From the NCBI RefSeq assembly GCF_036785885.1, contig NC_092320.1:22879557-22943556 (forward strand): DNA of 64,000 nt, given 5' to 3'. The number at the start of each line of letters is the position of its first letter. Within the stretch, counting starts at the first letter, position 1. This DNA comes from Coffea arabica. Taxonomy: Eukaryota; Streptophyta; Magnoliopsida; Gentianales; Rubiaceae. Under the pieces are notes generated by a model. It was given only the letters and a program-made list of their open reading frames with translations. It did no database searches and was not told the DNA's origin. Below, in pieces: positions 33,480 to 46,021 of this stretch. The position numbers and the translations under genes are program-made.

Positions 33480-35026
33480 ATGGCAACCATAAAAGTTTCT
33501 TTTTTAGAAGGGCAATCTATTGATAGACCACCTATGTTTAATGGTTCTCATTTTAGCATGTGGAAACAAAGAATGATGATTTTCTTACAATCCGTTTATA
33601 TTGAATTTGGTATGTAGTAGAAGATGGTCCTTATGAAGCTAGAATAGTTGACTCTACCACCAATTTGAGTAGATTAAAGACTAGACAAGAATTGAATGAA
33701 AAAGACAAGAGATACCTTTCTTTGAATGCCAAGGCCATGTGTATATTGTACAATGCATTAGATGTAAATGAATCTAGTAGGATTAAAGGTTGTAAATCAG
33801 CTAAAGATATTTGGGATAAATTGTGTGTATTTCATGAAGGTAACCAAGATATTAAAGAACAAAAGAAATCTTTGCTTGTTTCTCAATATGAATTTTTCAA
33901 AATGCATCCTCTTGAAAATGTTGATAAGATGTGTAATAGATTTTGTGACATTATTGAAGATCTTAAATTGTTTGGAAAAGAATACTCTTTGGGTGAGAAA
34001 AATAGAAAGATTTTGAATGCCTTACCAAAAGAATGGGAAAACAAAATAAATGCTATAGAAGAGGCAAAGGATTTAAATTTTATGTCCATTGAATCTCTTG
34101 TGGATACCCTAACCTCTTATGAATTAAAGCTGAAATTCAAAGTGCAAGAGGAAGAAAATGCAAGAATGTATAAGAGAGGCGTAGCTTTTAAAGCATCTCA
34201 AGTGGGGGATAACCCATCCTTCATGGGTAATGAAATCATGGAAGTGGACAATGATATAACTCCTCACATCAAAAGTTTCAAGAAGATCTTCAACAAGAGA
34301 TGCTCAAGAGGAGATTGCAAAATTACATGTGATGAATGCAATTCAAAAAGAGAAAAAGAAGAGTTGGCCCAAATGGCACTAATGGCCGTTGGAGAAGATG
34401 AGGTAAGTTCTTATCACTCTTCTTGTGATGAAGATAATGAAGATGATGATGTGAAAATTCTTATGATTAAAATGCATAAAAGTTTGAGAAAATCTTATGC
34501 TAAAAATAAAGATTTGAAAACAAAAATAAATGATTTGTTGGAAGAAAACTCCAAACTGTTTCAAGAAAACAAATGTTTGAGAATGGAAAATGATGATTTA
34601 AAAAATCAAAAAAGTGTTTTTGATTGCAAAAATAATTTGAAAAGGAAGTTAGAAGAGAAAACAAAGTTTTATGAAAAAATGTTGGAGGAACAAAATGTGT
34701 TAAAGAAAAGAATTAATGACTTGAACGAGTTTCTCCAAAATGAAAAACAAAAGTTTTCTCAAACAAAAGAAAGCAAATCTTTTCAAGGCACAAATAAGTT
34801 TGCTATGATAAGAAGTAAGAAAATTAGTTGCATTAAATCCACCTATGTGCAAAATACTTCTATCATGTGTCACTTTTGTTGCAAATTTGGACATATGCAA
34901 AATGATTGCTATGTAAAGAAAAATATGAGAAAAGGCATGAAATCCATGTGGATTGCTAGATCATGTCGTATTAACTCCCAAGGACCCTATAAAGAAAGGG
35001 TACCAAATGAAATTTCTCATATTTAG
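33480..35026 (+). pseudogene. gag of element B (UBN2-type, one zinc knuckle), single 5' frameshift
   Basis: Starts MATIKVSFLEGQSIDRPP at 33480. A one-base deletion around 33605 (IEF... where A has IELWYVV) ends the first frame after about 45 codons. The remaining 453 residues (33665-35026) are open. They contain UBN2 homology (SRIKGCKSAKDIWDKL), an acidic stretch (DEDNEDDDV), a long Lys/Glu/Asn-rich likely coiled coil and the knuckle CHFCCKFGHMQNDC near 34868. The first knuckle seen in C is absent here and in A. An internal start could still give most of the protein. Confidence 0.86.
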
Positions 35027-35271
35027 GTACATCATGATGATTTGATCCAAGAAGTGCTACATGGTTGTAAGTACAATTGAAAATTTTGATATTCAATATG
35101 GTCTTGATTTGAAAAATAAAGGGGGAGTTTGTTTTTGATTGATACCAAAAGGGGGAGTATGATTTATTGAAATTTCTTTGTATGTTGGCACTTTCTAAGG
35201 GGGAGCTTTATTTGAACTTATTTGATAAAAGAAATCTTCATTTTGTTTGTCATCATCAAAAAGGGGGAGAT

Positions 35272-36211
35272 TGTTGACCTTGGTCGATCAATCCTTGGTT
35301 TTGATGATTAACAAACCAAAATGTAGATTTGGGCTAATGTTTTTATGTGAGTAATTTGTTAGAACAGATTCTTGTGGCATAAAAGAAGAAGCAAAAACAG
35401 GGCACTCATGTCGGACGCTATCGGACGTCCGAAAGGATGAAGAACATCAAGAAGGAAACTCTGTCGGACGCTCGTGAGGAAGCATCGGACGTCCGGAAGG
35501 ATCGGACGCACGCCTCGGACGCACATCGATCGCATCGGACGTCCGAGAAATTTCACAAAGATTTGATGACTCTCTGCCTACGTTCGGACGCAGGGTTCGG
35601 ACGTCCGACAGGAGGTCTCGGACGTCCGACAGGCCAACGGCTAGTTTTGACAGCATTTAATATTTGACCGTTGGAGAGCCTTTTGAAGCCATTTCTCACC
35701 TTCTATAAACACCCCAAAGCACAAGAAGACAAGAGACTTTTGCCAACACAAAATACAAGCTTACAAGTGAGATTTTTGAGTAGAAAGATTCTTTGTTGGT
35801 TGTATAAGGGGTTGGGAAAGTTGGGTTGTGAGGTTGCTCAAGTGAAAACCTTGGTGAAGGTGAACCTATCACTTGGAGTGGTAAAACCTTGGTGAAGGTT
35901 GCCTCATTTGTATAAAATAGTTCTTAATTGGGTGAGTGATCTTTCAAGTGTAGATTGTTGAGGGTTAACTAGAATTGTTGTAAAACTCCTTGGCTCAACC
36001 AAAGAGTGTTTGGGGTGAGGAAGGAGTGAACCTTCACTTGTACATCTTGGTTAGCATCGCCATCTATTGAAGAGGCTATTGGATTGATATTTGGTTTGCA
36101 TTTCTTATCTTTTCTCTTTAATTAAGTTTTCTTTATTGTGCTTAAATTTGATATATCTTTGTGCATCATTGTGATATTGTTTGTACTCATTGGGTTGCAC
36201 CAGGCCTTACA
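35272..36211 (+). repeat. 3' LTR of element B
   Basis: 940 bp, nearly identical to the 5' LTR apart from the missing 33-bp motif unit. It ends GGCCTTACA and is followed by GAATC and the resumed CACTA sequence. Confidence 0.92.
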
Positions 36212-37141
36212 GAATCATATGAAGAACCTGATCCAGTTTCAGAATCATTGTTATCAAAGGAATCTGGTTGCTCACGATGGTTTACTAGTGGTTGAGAATG
36301 AAAGCCTTGACCGATATGTGAATTAGGATGGGAATTTAGTTGAGAATCAGCCTTGGAGTTCAACTGATGTGAATTGGCTTTAGAGTTGAACTGAGAAGCA
36401 GCAATAAAGCTAGAAGCTGAGTTTGAATTTGAATTGGAGTCATGTGATTTCGCTTGACAATTAGGTCGAGAAACAGAGTTTGAGCTAGATGTAGGGTCTA
36501 TGCGTATTCCAGGCATTGCCCCAATGAATTTATGTGCTGGAGGCTTTGAATAATGACTGGGGCAAGTCTGATAAGATTGAGAACTTGACTGTAGTGCAGG
36601 GTTCAAACTATTAGTGGACTCAATATGCGCTCCGGACATTGGCCCAACAACTTTGCGGGGCCCCTTCTTACTTGGTGCCATGGAAAACCTATAAAAGCAG
36701 CTTCTGATTTTTGAAGGCAAAGTTAAGTAAGATGATTAATTTTACTGGCTTTTTTCAGAAACCAATCACATAAACAGCAAGAGAGTGTTGTATCATCTTA
36801 CTTTTGGAGTTTAAGTTTCTAAAATCTGCAAACACAAAGAACATATACATATTAAGGAACTATAACCCAATGAAACCAACATTACTAGCTTGCTAATATG
36901 AACATAAGGAATCATAAATTGAACATAAGGTAAATCCAGCATTACCAACCTGCTAAAAAAAGAAGTAGAATGCAGGTTATCAAGGAGACTAATATGAACA
37001 TAAGGAATTATAAATTGACATCCAAGGCAGTGAAAATGATCCCACAATTAATATTTTTCATACTAATCAGTAACTTCATCTAATATTGGCATATCTAAAC
37101 TTCATATAACAAAATGTTAGGATTATATTCCAAAATTAGAG

Positions 37142-40100
37142 TCAATCATCAGCCTTGTCTCCTTGTTGGGCTTTATCAAAAAAATCATCATCATCACTTG
37201 TATCATCAATCGTATTGTCAATCCCAAGATTATCCTCATCAGAGAAGAATCCATCATCAACTTCAGCAACGTGTGCCTTGGATTTTGTAGTTTGTGCATC
37301 AAGTATAACTCCATCAACACCTTCCCTAACCCATGAAACGTTACTATCCTCAGAATTATTGTTATTAACATGTTGCCATCCAGAATGCTCATCCTGGATA
37401 TCTTCACATATGTTAATTTCTGGATCAATAATGAAAAGATCTCGAGGGGTCATCTTGACAACTATATTCCATTCAGGTTCCAATGCATCCCGAACATACC
37501 AAGCTTGCTGTGCTTGAGAGGCCAGGATGAAAGGCTCATCATTCTTCGTGTTTTGCTTGTACAATATATGATCAAAGTTAACAAGTGTGAAGTTGTGTTC
37601 ATCTTGTTTCATTCCAGTGACATTATCAACCCAATCACACTTGAACATCACAAATTTAATGTCATTTGAGTATCTCAACTCAACAATATCCACTAAGACC
37701 CCATAGTATTCTAAAATTCCAGATATAGGGTTCTTATCCTTTGTACTAGCGAAACTATTGGCACTAGCATTCACAAATACACCACTATTTTGAGTTTGCC
37801 TTCTCATCTCACGCTTCTTAGTATGGAAACGAAAACCATTAACAATGTAACCAGAATAGCTTTTTGCCCACTTATCAGGACCAGCAGCCAAATAAGCAAT
37901 TTCTTTATAATAATCATGGCAACTATTAGATTTTTCCAAATCTGCAACCTACAAGTTTTGAACAAAAACTGTTATTGTATGTTAACTCTAGAGAATATTA
38001 AATATATGAAAATGAAGCTCAATTAAATTCACTACTGAATTTAAAACTTACATGCTTCTTAAACCACTTGTAAAATGTTTCACTATGAATTTTCTCCCTT
38101 TCATAGTTTGACATGCGTGGTTTTTCCAGTTTTAGCAAATGCTTATGGTCCCTACATTAGTCATTAAATACTTTAATGAAAGCAATAATTCATGAGTTAT
38201 TGATTAAGTTTGATAAACTGTGAACTTACCTGCGAAAAGGATCAACAGTTTCAAGATTTCCAAGAACATAACGATGAGCTTGAACCCAAGAGACATCATC
38301 TAAATAGATGACCTCTTCTTTTCCTAAGGGACGGCCAATCTGTCTATTTAAATATTCACCTTCATAGTTCCTAGGTGGGCGATTCAACTTTGATTCAATA
38401 TTGTCCAAGTACATGGAACAGAATGTCATACATTCTTCCGCCAAGTAGCCCTCTGCTATTGAACCTTCAGGGTGACTTCGACTCCGTACATAATTTTTCA
38501 AAGTACACAGATACCTATGCATAGAATTTATATTAATATCGGTGGTGATTTTTCAATGTACATAGATTAAGTTGATAATCTTTTACCTCTCAATAGGATA
38601 CATAGACCGAAATTGAAATGGTCCACCAAGTTTCGCCTCTTCAGGCAAGTGAACAAGCAAATGCTCCATGATATTGAAAAATGGAGGTGGAAACATCTTC
38701 TCAAGTTCACAAAGGGCCAGTGGAGTACGGTCCTCCAAAGTTTCACAATCTGCTACAGTAAGCACTTTTGAGTATAATTGCCTAAATATATCTCGTAACT
38801 CAATGATAATTCTGCAAACATGTTTAGGCAATATTCTTCTCACAGCAATGGATAACAATTGTTGCATTAATATGTGACAATCATGACTCTTTAACCCAGA
38901 GATTTGTCGTTCTTTAATATTCACACACCTCGAAATGTTTGATGCATAACCATCAGGGACCTTGACAGTTTTTAGCACATTACAAAAAATTTCTTTTTCA
39001 TCTTTGCTCATTGTGAAGCATGCAGGTGGAAGAAACACTTTGTCACCCTTAGATTGTGGGTGAAGTGCCTTTCTTATCCCCATTTCTTTTAGATCATATC
39101 GAGCATTAATGTCATCATTTGTCTTGCCCATCCCCAACAGTGTCCACAAGAGATTCTCCAAGAAATTCTTCTCAATATGCATTATATCCAGATTATGTGG
39201 AAGCAAATTATCCACCCAATACGGTAACTGAAAGAATACATTCAATCTTTTCCAATTATACCTACATATGGGACTTTGTTCAAAGTCATTATTATCTTTA
39301 GTCCTCCTTTACCTTTTCCTAGCTGAGGAAACTGGTTGATCCTTTCCAAATTCATTTCTAAAATCTCTTAGTTGTTCTAAAATCTCAAACCCATATAATC
39401 GAACAGGTCTAGAATGTTTCTCAATTGTCCCATCAAACTGCGCTCGATTTAGACGATAAGGATGATCAATAGCTAGAAATCGACGATGACCCAAATAACA
39501 ATGTTTTTTGCTATGCATCAACCATTGACTTCGAACATCTTTATTACAACAAGGGCATGCATACTTCCCTTTGGTACTCCAACCAGATAGATTTCCATAA
39601 GCTGGAAAATCATTGATAGTCCAAAGTAGTGCAGCACGTAAGTAAAACATTTGCTTACTAGCTGCATCATAAGTAGGCACCCCTGGATCCCAAAACTCAT
39701 TCAATTCATCAATTACTGGTTGAAGATATACGTGAATATCATTACCTGGAGCTTTAGGCCCATCAATTAGCAAACACAACATAAATGATGTTTGCTTCAT
39801 GCACATCCATGAGGGTAAATTATATGGCACTAAAATCACTGGCCAGGTGCTGTATTTATTGTTCATTGCTTTGAATGGGTTAAATCCATCCGCTGCAAGT
39901 CCAACACGAACATTGCGAGGATCACTAGCAAAGCTTGGGTACCGGTCATTAAAATGCTTCCAAGCTAAAGAGTCTGCCGGATGCCTCAATTTTCCATCCT
40001 TGATGCGCTCCTCTTCATGCCATCTCATTAATGAAGCAGTCTTTGATGACATGAACAGCCTTTGGAGACGTGGTTTCAAAGGAAAATAGCGAACAAGCTT

Positions 40101-40883
40101 TGCTGGAACTTTGTTAGCTTGTTCACTTGAATCATCAGATTGTTTTACAATTTGCTTATACCTAGGAGTTCCACACTTTCTGCAAAAGGTTTCATGTTCT
40201 GTCTCCTTCCAATAAATCAAGCAATCATTGGGGCATGCATGAATTTTATGGTAGCTAAGACCCAAGTCTTTAACAATTTTTCAAGCATCACGATAAGAGC
40301 TTGGAAATAATTCATTCTCAGGAAAAACTTCCTTGAGAAGCTCCAGTAATATTGTCATTGAGTTGTTGCTCCATCGACAAAGAGACTTGACATGCAACAA
40401 CTTGATGACAAATGATAGAAGAGTAAAATTTTTACATCCAGGGTATAACTCTGTTTCGGCATGCTTCAGCAACTTAAAAAACTTATTAGTCTCTTCATCA
40501 CAGGCTCCTCTAAGTTCTTCTAAATTTATGTTAGAATTCTCTTCAAGTGTTCTTCCAAGTGTTTCGTGTATCAATTCATTCATGTCATCATTTTCAATGT
40601 GCCTAAACACTCCATTGTTCATATTTTCTTGATTGAAGTCCCATGGATCTTCACCATGATAAATCCAATTTGTATAAGTGGTCAAAAACCCCTTCATTGT
40701 TACATGTGCACGCACAGTTTCTTCCTTTCTTCGTTCTGAGTTTTTACATCGCCTACATGGGCAATATATTCTACTCCCAACCTCCTTCTTTTTGTAGGCA
40801 AATTTAATGAAGTCACTCAGACACTTTTCAAAGTACGGATTATTGACTCTGTCTTCAATAAAGATCCAAGACCTATCATCCAT
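37142..40883 (-). pseudogene. TNP2-like transposase of the CACTA element (four exons, two nonsense codons)
   Basis: TNP2 is the cut-and-paste transposase of CACTA elements. Proposed exons, all with GT-AG borders and matching phases: 40883-38587, 38514-38230, 38151-38052 and 37948-37142, about 1,162 codons. Exon 1 begins MDDRSWIF and carries the Transposase-associated domain with CPCRRCKN, then HACPNDCLIYWKE, the Transposase_21 core (39850-39450: NLPSWMCMKQTSFMLCLLIDGP, FPAYGNLSGWSTKGKYACPCC) and PHNLDIMHIEKNFLENLL. Exons 1-2 hold DUF4218 (ALCELEKMFPPPFF, AEECMTFCSMYL). Exon 4 holds DUF4216 (VELRYSNDIKFVMFKCDW) and an Asp-rich tail. A TGA at 40281-40283 and a TAA at 39309-39311 interrupt exon 1 without shifting the frame, so decay is recent. 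Confidence 0.88.
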
Positions 40884-42713
40884 TCTACAAGAAACAAGAT
40901 TGAGAAGGCAAGAAAAGAGACCTTATAAACAGAATTGAAAAATAGCAAATTTATTAACATGCAAAAAAAATAAAAAATAAAGTGCAGCATGTGCATCCCA
41001 GTTTGCTATGCTCATAGTGGAATGCGATGTTAACAGTTAACCCAACTTCTCAATGCCAAAAGAATGTGGTGAATTTATGTCAATATGCAAACCAGTGTTC
41101 TGTTTGCAAGAAAAAGAAACATAGATAAATCAGGGGAGCTAGATTGTCTTACACATCAGCAATTATTAATGGATCACCACAATCATAATTTGAGAATGCT
41201 GCAATCATAATTTGTAAGGAGGGAAGTGGAGAGAGAATAAGTAAGTAAAAGGGATTTTCCAATCAAAATCTACTCGGAGAGAAGTAAAATTCAGCTATAT
41301 ACAAACGTGTGTGTATATATATTATGTGTATATCTTGCTAAATTGTTGTAGAAAAGATGGAAATTTAACAAAGCACTACATATTACATACTCTCCTCATG
41401 TTGCATGATCAAATTCTACCGATAAGAGATTCAGGACACCTTAAAGTGCCTCTCCAGTCTCTAGTGAATAGGAAAATAATATCCAGAAAAGAGCTACACA
41501 AAGAAGGAGTGTATTTCAAGATTGATGTCCATTTCCAGTGCTTTGGTAGTCTCAAGAATGCCGCTTATATAAAACACTCAGAAATCAGAATGGAGAATGC
41601 CATGCGTAATGCTTTCATTATGATGATCCATTAATAATTGCTGATGTGAAAATGGTGATCCATTAAAGCAAAATTCATAATGAAGGATGCAGATTCATAA
41701 TCCGCATTTCATTAAATTACAAGAAACACTTACATGAACACACCAATATCAACGAACAGGGGCTGTAGTGGGGCAGACTCTTCTAGTTGCCGCGAGACCT
41801 AATTTTTGAAGTCAATGACTCAAATGGTTGGGTCAATTTGTTCGAGTTTTCAGCTGTAGGAATTTCGACAACTGTGGTTGACAAAATTCAGAATCAACGG
41901 AAGACCAATTACTTTGCCCAATCAAATTAGGGCTTTGTGCCAAATCTTATTAACCGAAATTCAGTTAAGATCCTAGGGTTATTAATATATATGCAACAGA
42001 GAAGAGTGCAGGTCACAAAGACATACGAGGGAAAAAAACATAGAAATCGAAAATCATATGGAAGAATTTTTACCTTTTTCTCTGTAATAGTGATGGCGTA
42101 AGAGCTTTTGATTTCTACTATATTTGAAGCAGAGATGGTGAAAAAATTGACAAACTCTTATCCGAGTTGCGTACTGCAGTGGTTTTGGATGAGCGGAAGA
42201 ATTCGGTCTTTGGAGAGTTAAGATCTGAATATTGTGAGGTGGGGTACTGAAGAGTGAGAAAGGATTTGTCTATTCAATAGGTGCTTTTCTCAGGTGGCTC
42301 ACTGGACTCAGAAAAAGAACCAGACAATCAATTTATACTATTGTAAAGAATATTTATCTTTCCTCCAAAAAGCAAATAGAGACAAGTATTTCAAAAGGGT
42401 GGATTACAAATAAAGTAAAGTATCCGAGTGAAAATGTTTTCTGTCTTTAGCAAGTCAAGGCAATCTTAAGCCAATCACAGAAAGTGATTACTATGTCCTC
42501 CTCACGTGGATAAATATACGACGTACGGAGTTGGGATTACGACACCCTTGTTTGGTACCGTTGTGCTAGGAAACTATCTTTTATGGGTTTTATTAAAACT
42601 ATGTCGTTTTTATGTAAAAATTAGGAACCGTTGTGAAATTTGCAGCACAAATTGAAATTTGCTGCTTATTTACCGCACTTTATCCTTGTGCCACAGCAAA
42701 AGCGTTGCAAAAA

Positions 42714-42731
42714 GCCCGTTTTCTTGTAGTG
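42714..42731 (-). repeat. CACTA terminal inverted repeat (5' end)
   Basis: Minus strand reads CACTACAAGAAAACGGGC. The outside flank is TAA, a candidate 3-bp target duplication; the partner cannot be checked because the left end is missing. Confidence 0.85.
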
Positions 42732-42899
42732 TAATGAGAAATTCTTTAAAATGTGAGGAACTGTTTTAACCATCTGCCCCTTTTTCTTTGGCAATGAGAA
42801 ATTTACTTGTATTCTTGAGGGGAAAAATTTTGCTTCCCTGCTTTTGCCGCCAAGCACACGAAAAACCAAACACAAAGTGCAAAAGAATTAATTATTTAT

Positions 42900-43565
42900 C
42901 TTAAGATGGACTAAAAAGGCACATAACATTATTCAATTTGACAAGAATGGATAAAGGTTTATCAACACTTTTGGCCTGTAAGAATGTTGCTTTCTTTTGG
43001 TCTGAAGTGATGCACAGTTGGAAACCCCGGGCTCTCTGGTGGGAGGGTATCCTTCGGGACCATTTAGGGCATGTACTAGCGGCTTTCTCTGTGTTCTTTG
43101 GACATTGCACAAGCTTAGAAGCGGAGGCGCGGGTGCTGTAGAAGGGCTTCTTACCTGCCAGGCATATGGTTGCTCCCAGGTATGTATAGAAATGGATTCC
43201 AAAGTTTTGTTGGATATTATTCAGGATAGAGCACAATGCCCATGGCGCATAGACAATGTTGTCTGCCAGATCAGGTCAATCGCTTGGGCTGGGCACTTTC
43301 ATTTTCAGCAAAGTTTCCGCCTAGTCAATGCAGCTAAGGACGCGCTAGCGCGCCAAGCCAGTACCACCCAATCCTCCTCACGCTACCTCTCACACAACCT
43401 ACCACGCCTTGTCAAGGGGATAGTTAGCCTAGACCGGGTTCACTACCCTTACCTCCGTTCTACGTAGGAGTGTTAGTTTGCTCCAAGTAGGCCGTCCTGT
43501 AAAGGTTTTAACGCCTCTCTCTGTGTTTGCATATTTTGAATAAAATTTTCCTTAAAAAAAAAAGG
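42900..43565 (+). pseudogene. LINE 3' fragment with RNase H-like domain
   Basis: A 5'-truncated non-LTR retrotransposon. Two frames are needed: LRDHLGHVLAAFSVFFGHCT (to about 43140), then EGLLTCQAYGCSQVCIEMDSK and NAAKDALARQAS (to 43360), the RNase H-like domain of plant LINEs. It ends in an A-run at 43554-43563. The frame change near 43140 and the truncation make it dead. Confidence 0.75.
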
Positions 43566-44239
43566 TATTTCGTAGTGATTTTATTTCTTTTTCCAGTAAA
43601 AAAAAAAAGTGATGCACAGTTTGGCATGGAAAAATCATCAAGTTGAGAGAGTTGTTTTGGATAATAATTCACATGAGAACAAACTTTCTTCTTGTTAATG
43701 AGAATGGAAATTGCTTGTAAGTTTTAACTTTGTCAATTTCCAGATTACTACCAAAATTTGATGACCAATATGAATTATACGTGCCTTTGTGTAATCGTAG
43801 TTGATCAAACTAAAAAGTCTTTGCCCTTCCCAATCTTTTCACTACTTCGTGGTAAATCCTATTGCATTTGACACATATTATTTAGAAGTTATGGGCAAAA
43901 ATCTCTGTAGTTACTCTACTAAACTTGAAAAGAAATGTTCTTAATTGCCATGCTGACCAAAAATATATGGGAAAAATGCAGTTTTAGTCCTCATGTTTAG
44001 CTCCTGTGCAATTTTAATTCTTAAAATTTTGGCAAGAACAAATTTAGTCCCAATATTACTAATCTGAAGCAAATTTTGAATAATTGATGGATTTATTGAT
44101 ATGCTATAACAAGAGTAACTATTTTTGGCCGTGAGAGTTCTCGTTATTGATTTTTTATTTAAAATTTTCTTTTGGTTAGAGTATCAACTTGCATAACAAG
44201 TTTGATACCCCTTAATTTGGTCGCAAATGATATTTTTTC

Positions 44240-44456
44240 ATGTTTGGGATGTTCAAAATCATAGAATTATTGTGTTTTGACTAAAGATTATTTTCATTTT
44301 TTTGAAATAATTACTGTAGCACCTTTTTATAATATGATGTAATGTGAGATAAAAAGGTGGTTGAATATAAAAAATATATTTAATTAAAAAATGTATTGTG
44401 ATACAAACAAATATATATATATATTTTTTTTGCAAATAATCTCTATCCAAACACAC
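44240..44456. mobile_element. Short MITE related to the copy at 28606
   Basis: Ends ATGTTTGGGATG and TCTATCCAAACAC. The interior ACTGTAGCACC and GTGAGATAAAAAGGTGGTTG matches the element at 28606. Boundaries approximate. Confidence 0.55.
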
Positions 44457-44697
44457 AATTTCCTCCATCCCTTTGTTACTACCTTTTTTTTTGTATATTC
44501 CATAATATAAAACACATTCAAAAAGTTAATATAGCATAATTATTAGCTTTCTCATTTTACCAATAGAAAATAATGTTTGTCATCAAATACTATTGTGCCT
44601 TATATCATTTTTTTAGGGAGCGCCATATCATTTTCAAATTTGAATGTTAGGGCCAAATTGCAATTTCATTCAAATCCAACTCATGGGACACAATAAT

Positions 44698-44811
44698 GTT
44701 TGGATTGGAAATTTCTTTTGTTAAAAATTATTTTGTTTTTCTTGAACATATTTTTCAATTACTTTTTTATGTCACATATATCAAATCGTTTCATAAAATA
44801 ACAATCCAAAC
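44698..44811. mobile_element. Short MITE, GTTTGGATTG family, opposite orientation
   Basis: 114 bp with perfect 10-bp ends GTTTGGATTG and CAATCCAAAC. The interior reads as the complement of the ACTGTAACGATTTGATATATGTGA-type core seen near 50700. Confidence 0.6.
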
Positions 44812-44900
44812 GAGATTCCTGGGTCTTGCCTAAGATGGAGAGATTCCAATTCGCAAGTAAGGCCTAATAAATCGACCTATGGCCATAGTGGAGCCAAATT

Positions 44901-45920
44901 GATGGATCGCCTTGGTAGCAAGCTTTGAAATTCTGATCTATTGTCTAATTAGAAACACGTGTGTCAGGGTGGTGATCGATGAATTCCTGCAAGCGCATAG
45001 GGTTGATAGTAGTAATAACTTACCTGAAGTATTCCAGAGTCGAACCCATAGAGATGAATCAAATTTCTCTACTTTGATTATTCTCACAAAAGAATGAACG
45101 AGACGAGATTTTATATGATCATAGAAGAACAAGCAATTAATTTGATTAAAGTGATAAGAAGTGAGAAAACAATAGTTAAACAAGTGTAGGGTTCAGGTTT
45201 TAATCCAAAAAGTTGACTTAATTTCCCAATTGTTTTCTTGTCAAGCTCTGAACGCATCACACAATTGTATTTTAGATTATCTTTCAATACATCTAAATTG
45301 TGCCTAATCAAATTCTACGTTTCTCTCGAGATTGCAAATATTTAATTAAACCCTTTAAGAACCTTGATGATATAAGTGCATCATATAAATCCTAACTTGC
45401 TCTTGTGATTAGGCTAAGTATGTTTATCTATCTAGTGCATGGTTGTATCTCCTTTCTCAATGCAATACAAACCCTAAAGTCATGTTCATAGTGATCAAGT
45501 ATAAACACGTAATTAAAAACAAGATAAATAGATCATAGCAAAAGGTAAGAATTTTAATTGAAAGGATTAATCAATCCTCCATAAGAACCCTAACCCTAGA
45601 ATAAATTTAGTGCAACATAATTAAGAAATTAAACCAGCAATTCAAGAAGTAATACAAAGGTGAAAATTTGAGGGAAGAAGAATTTCTTAGTGCTCGTTGC
45701 CAACTCTCTCCCTCGTGCTTCTTGATTTCCCTCTCTCATGCTTTTTCTTGATCTCTAAGAGGAACTGTGAGAGAAGATGAAAGAAAGTGTTTTTCTTGCT
45801 AAAACTAATGTTTCCACCCCATTAAAATGACCTAAATAACTCCTATACATAGCCTCTAGAGGCTAGAAGTGAATCCCTCTTGGATTAGGTCACTTTCAAC
45901 TTTAAAATGTGCGCGCGCAT
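44901..45920. other. Unclassified repeat-like stretch
   Basis: No protein recognised. The wording near 44990-45060 (GGGTTGATAGTAGTAATAAC, CAGAGTCGAACCCATAGAG) looks like LTR-derived sequence met often in plant genomes, but I could not find LTR ends or a target duplication. Confidence 0.3.
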
Positions 45921-45929
45921 CAAAACCCG

Positions 45930-46016
45930 ATGGAGACCGGCGAAAACAAAGGCGAAAAGAGTGGCGCTAGAGTTCCTTTGGATTTCAGCTCCTCGCTTCA
46001 CCAGACCAACACCAGT
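45930..46016 (+). pseudogene. Possible first-exon fragment cut by the solo LTR
   Basis: From the ATG at 45930 the frame reads METGENKGEKSGARVPLDFS and on to the LTR insertion site; this patch is more GC-rich than its surroundings. Beyond the LTR (from 50111) the same frame stays open through GNNTVPSSSLS and a CT microsatellite, then stops near 50193. No family recognised. It may be the interrupted start of a host gene or chance. Confidence 0.3.
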
Positions 46017-46021
46017 GATAA

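Larger units (their letters stand above)
32451..36211 (+). mobile_element. Gag-only copia-type LTR element B, inserted in the CACTA TNP1 gene
   Basis: Target duplication GAATC at 32446-32450 and 36212-36216, perfect. LTRs at 32451-33423 (973 bp) and 35272-36211 (940 bp) begin TGTTGACC and end CCTTACA. They differ by one 33-bp repeat-unit indel and about four substitutions by eye, so this is the youngest of the three gag-only elements. Primer site ATTGGTATCAGAGC at 33424, gag at 33480-35026, polypurine tract AAAAAGGGGGAGA at 35258-35270. No pol. Same family as A. Confidence 0.92.
31500..36681 (-). pseudogene. TNP1-like gene of the CACTA element (Transposase_24), split by element B
   Basis: Second gene of plant CACTA elements; such proteins bind subterminal repeats and assist excision. 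Likely start at 36679-36681 (MAPSKKGPRKVVGP). The first exon is Ser/Asn/Gln-rich (36681-36217) and then interrupted by element B. Its continuation at 32450-32390 is acidic (DSEDIEDVFDG). The conserved domain is in exon 32247-32021 (KKLELVWKSRGQVIGPNA...PLTYTDWRAMP), with an ACAG acceptor and GTATTT donor. The next exon is about 31877-31711 (KLWRNWKSKVKSMYF) with an apparent GC donor. The last homology is at 31605-31501 (KNRKKQKMPHRTG), ending in TAA. Confidence 0.8.
31500..42731 (-). mobile_element. CACTA (En/Spm) DNA transposon, left end missing, carrying element B
   Basis: The right end on the minus strand starts CACTACAAGAAAACGGGC (plus 42714-42731), the classic CACTA terminus. A leader follows, then a TNP2-type transposase gene (40883-37142) and a TNP1/Transposase_24 gene (36681-31500), the usual order. 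Removing the 3.77-kb insertion of element B leaves about 7.5 kb. No matching left terminus was found, and the Transposase_24 homology fades at about 31500, so the left end looks lost. Nonsense codons in TNP2 and the insertion in TNP1 make it non-autonomous. Positions 40884-42713 are leader and subterminal DNA without genes. Confidence 0.88.
43566..44900. other. Gene-free AT-rich stretch with MITEs
   Basis: No genes. It contains two small inverted-repeat elements (44240-44456 and 44698-44811) and generic AT-rich sequence. Confidence 0.5.

Noticed and set aside
36187..36720. Independent Ser/Asn-rich protein gene
   Set aside because: The frame runs into the element B LTR; the real part is exon 1 of the CACTA TNP1 gene.
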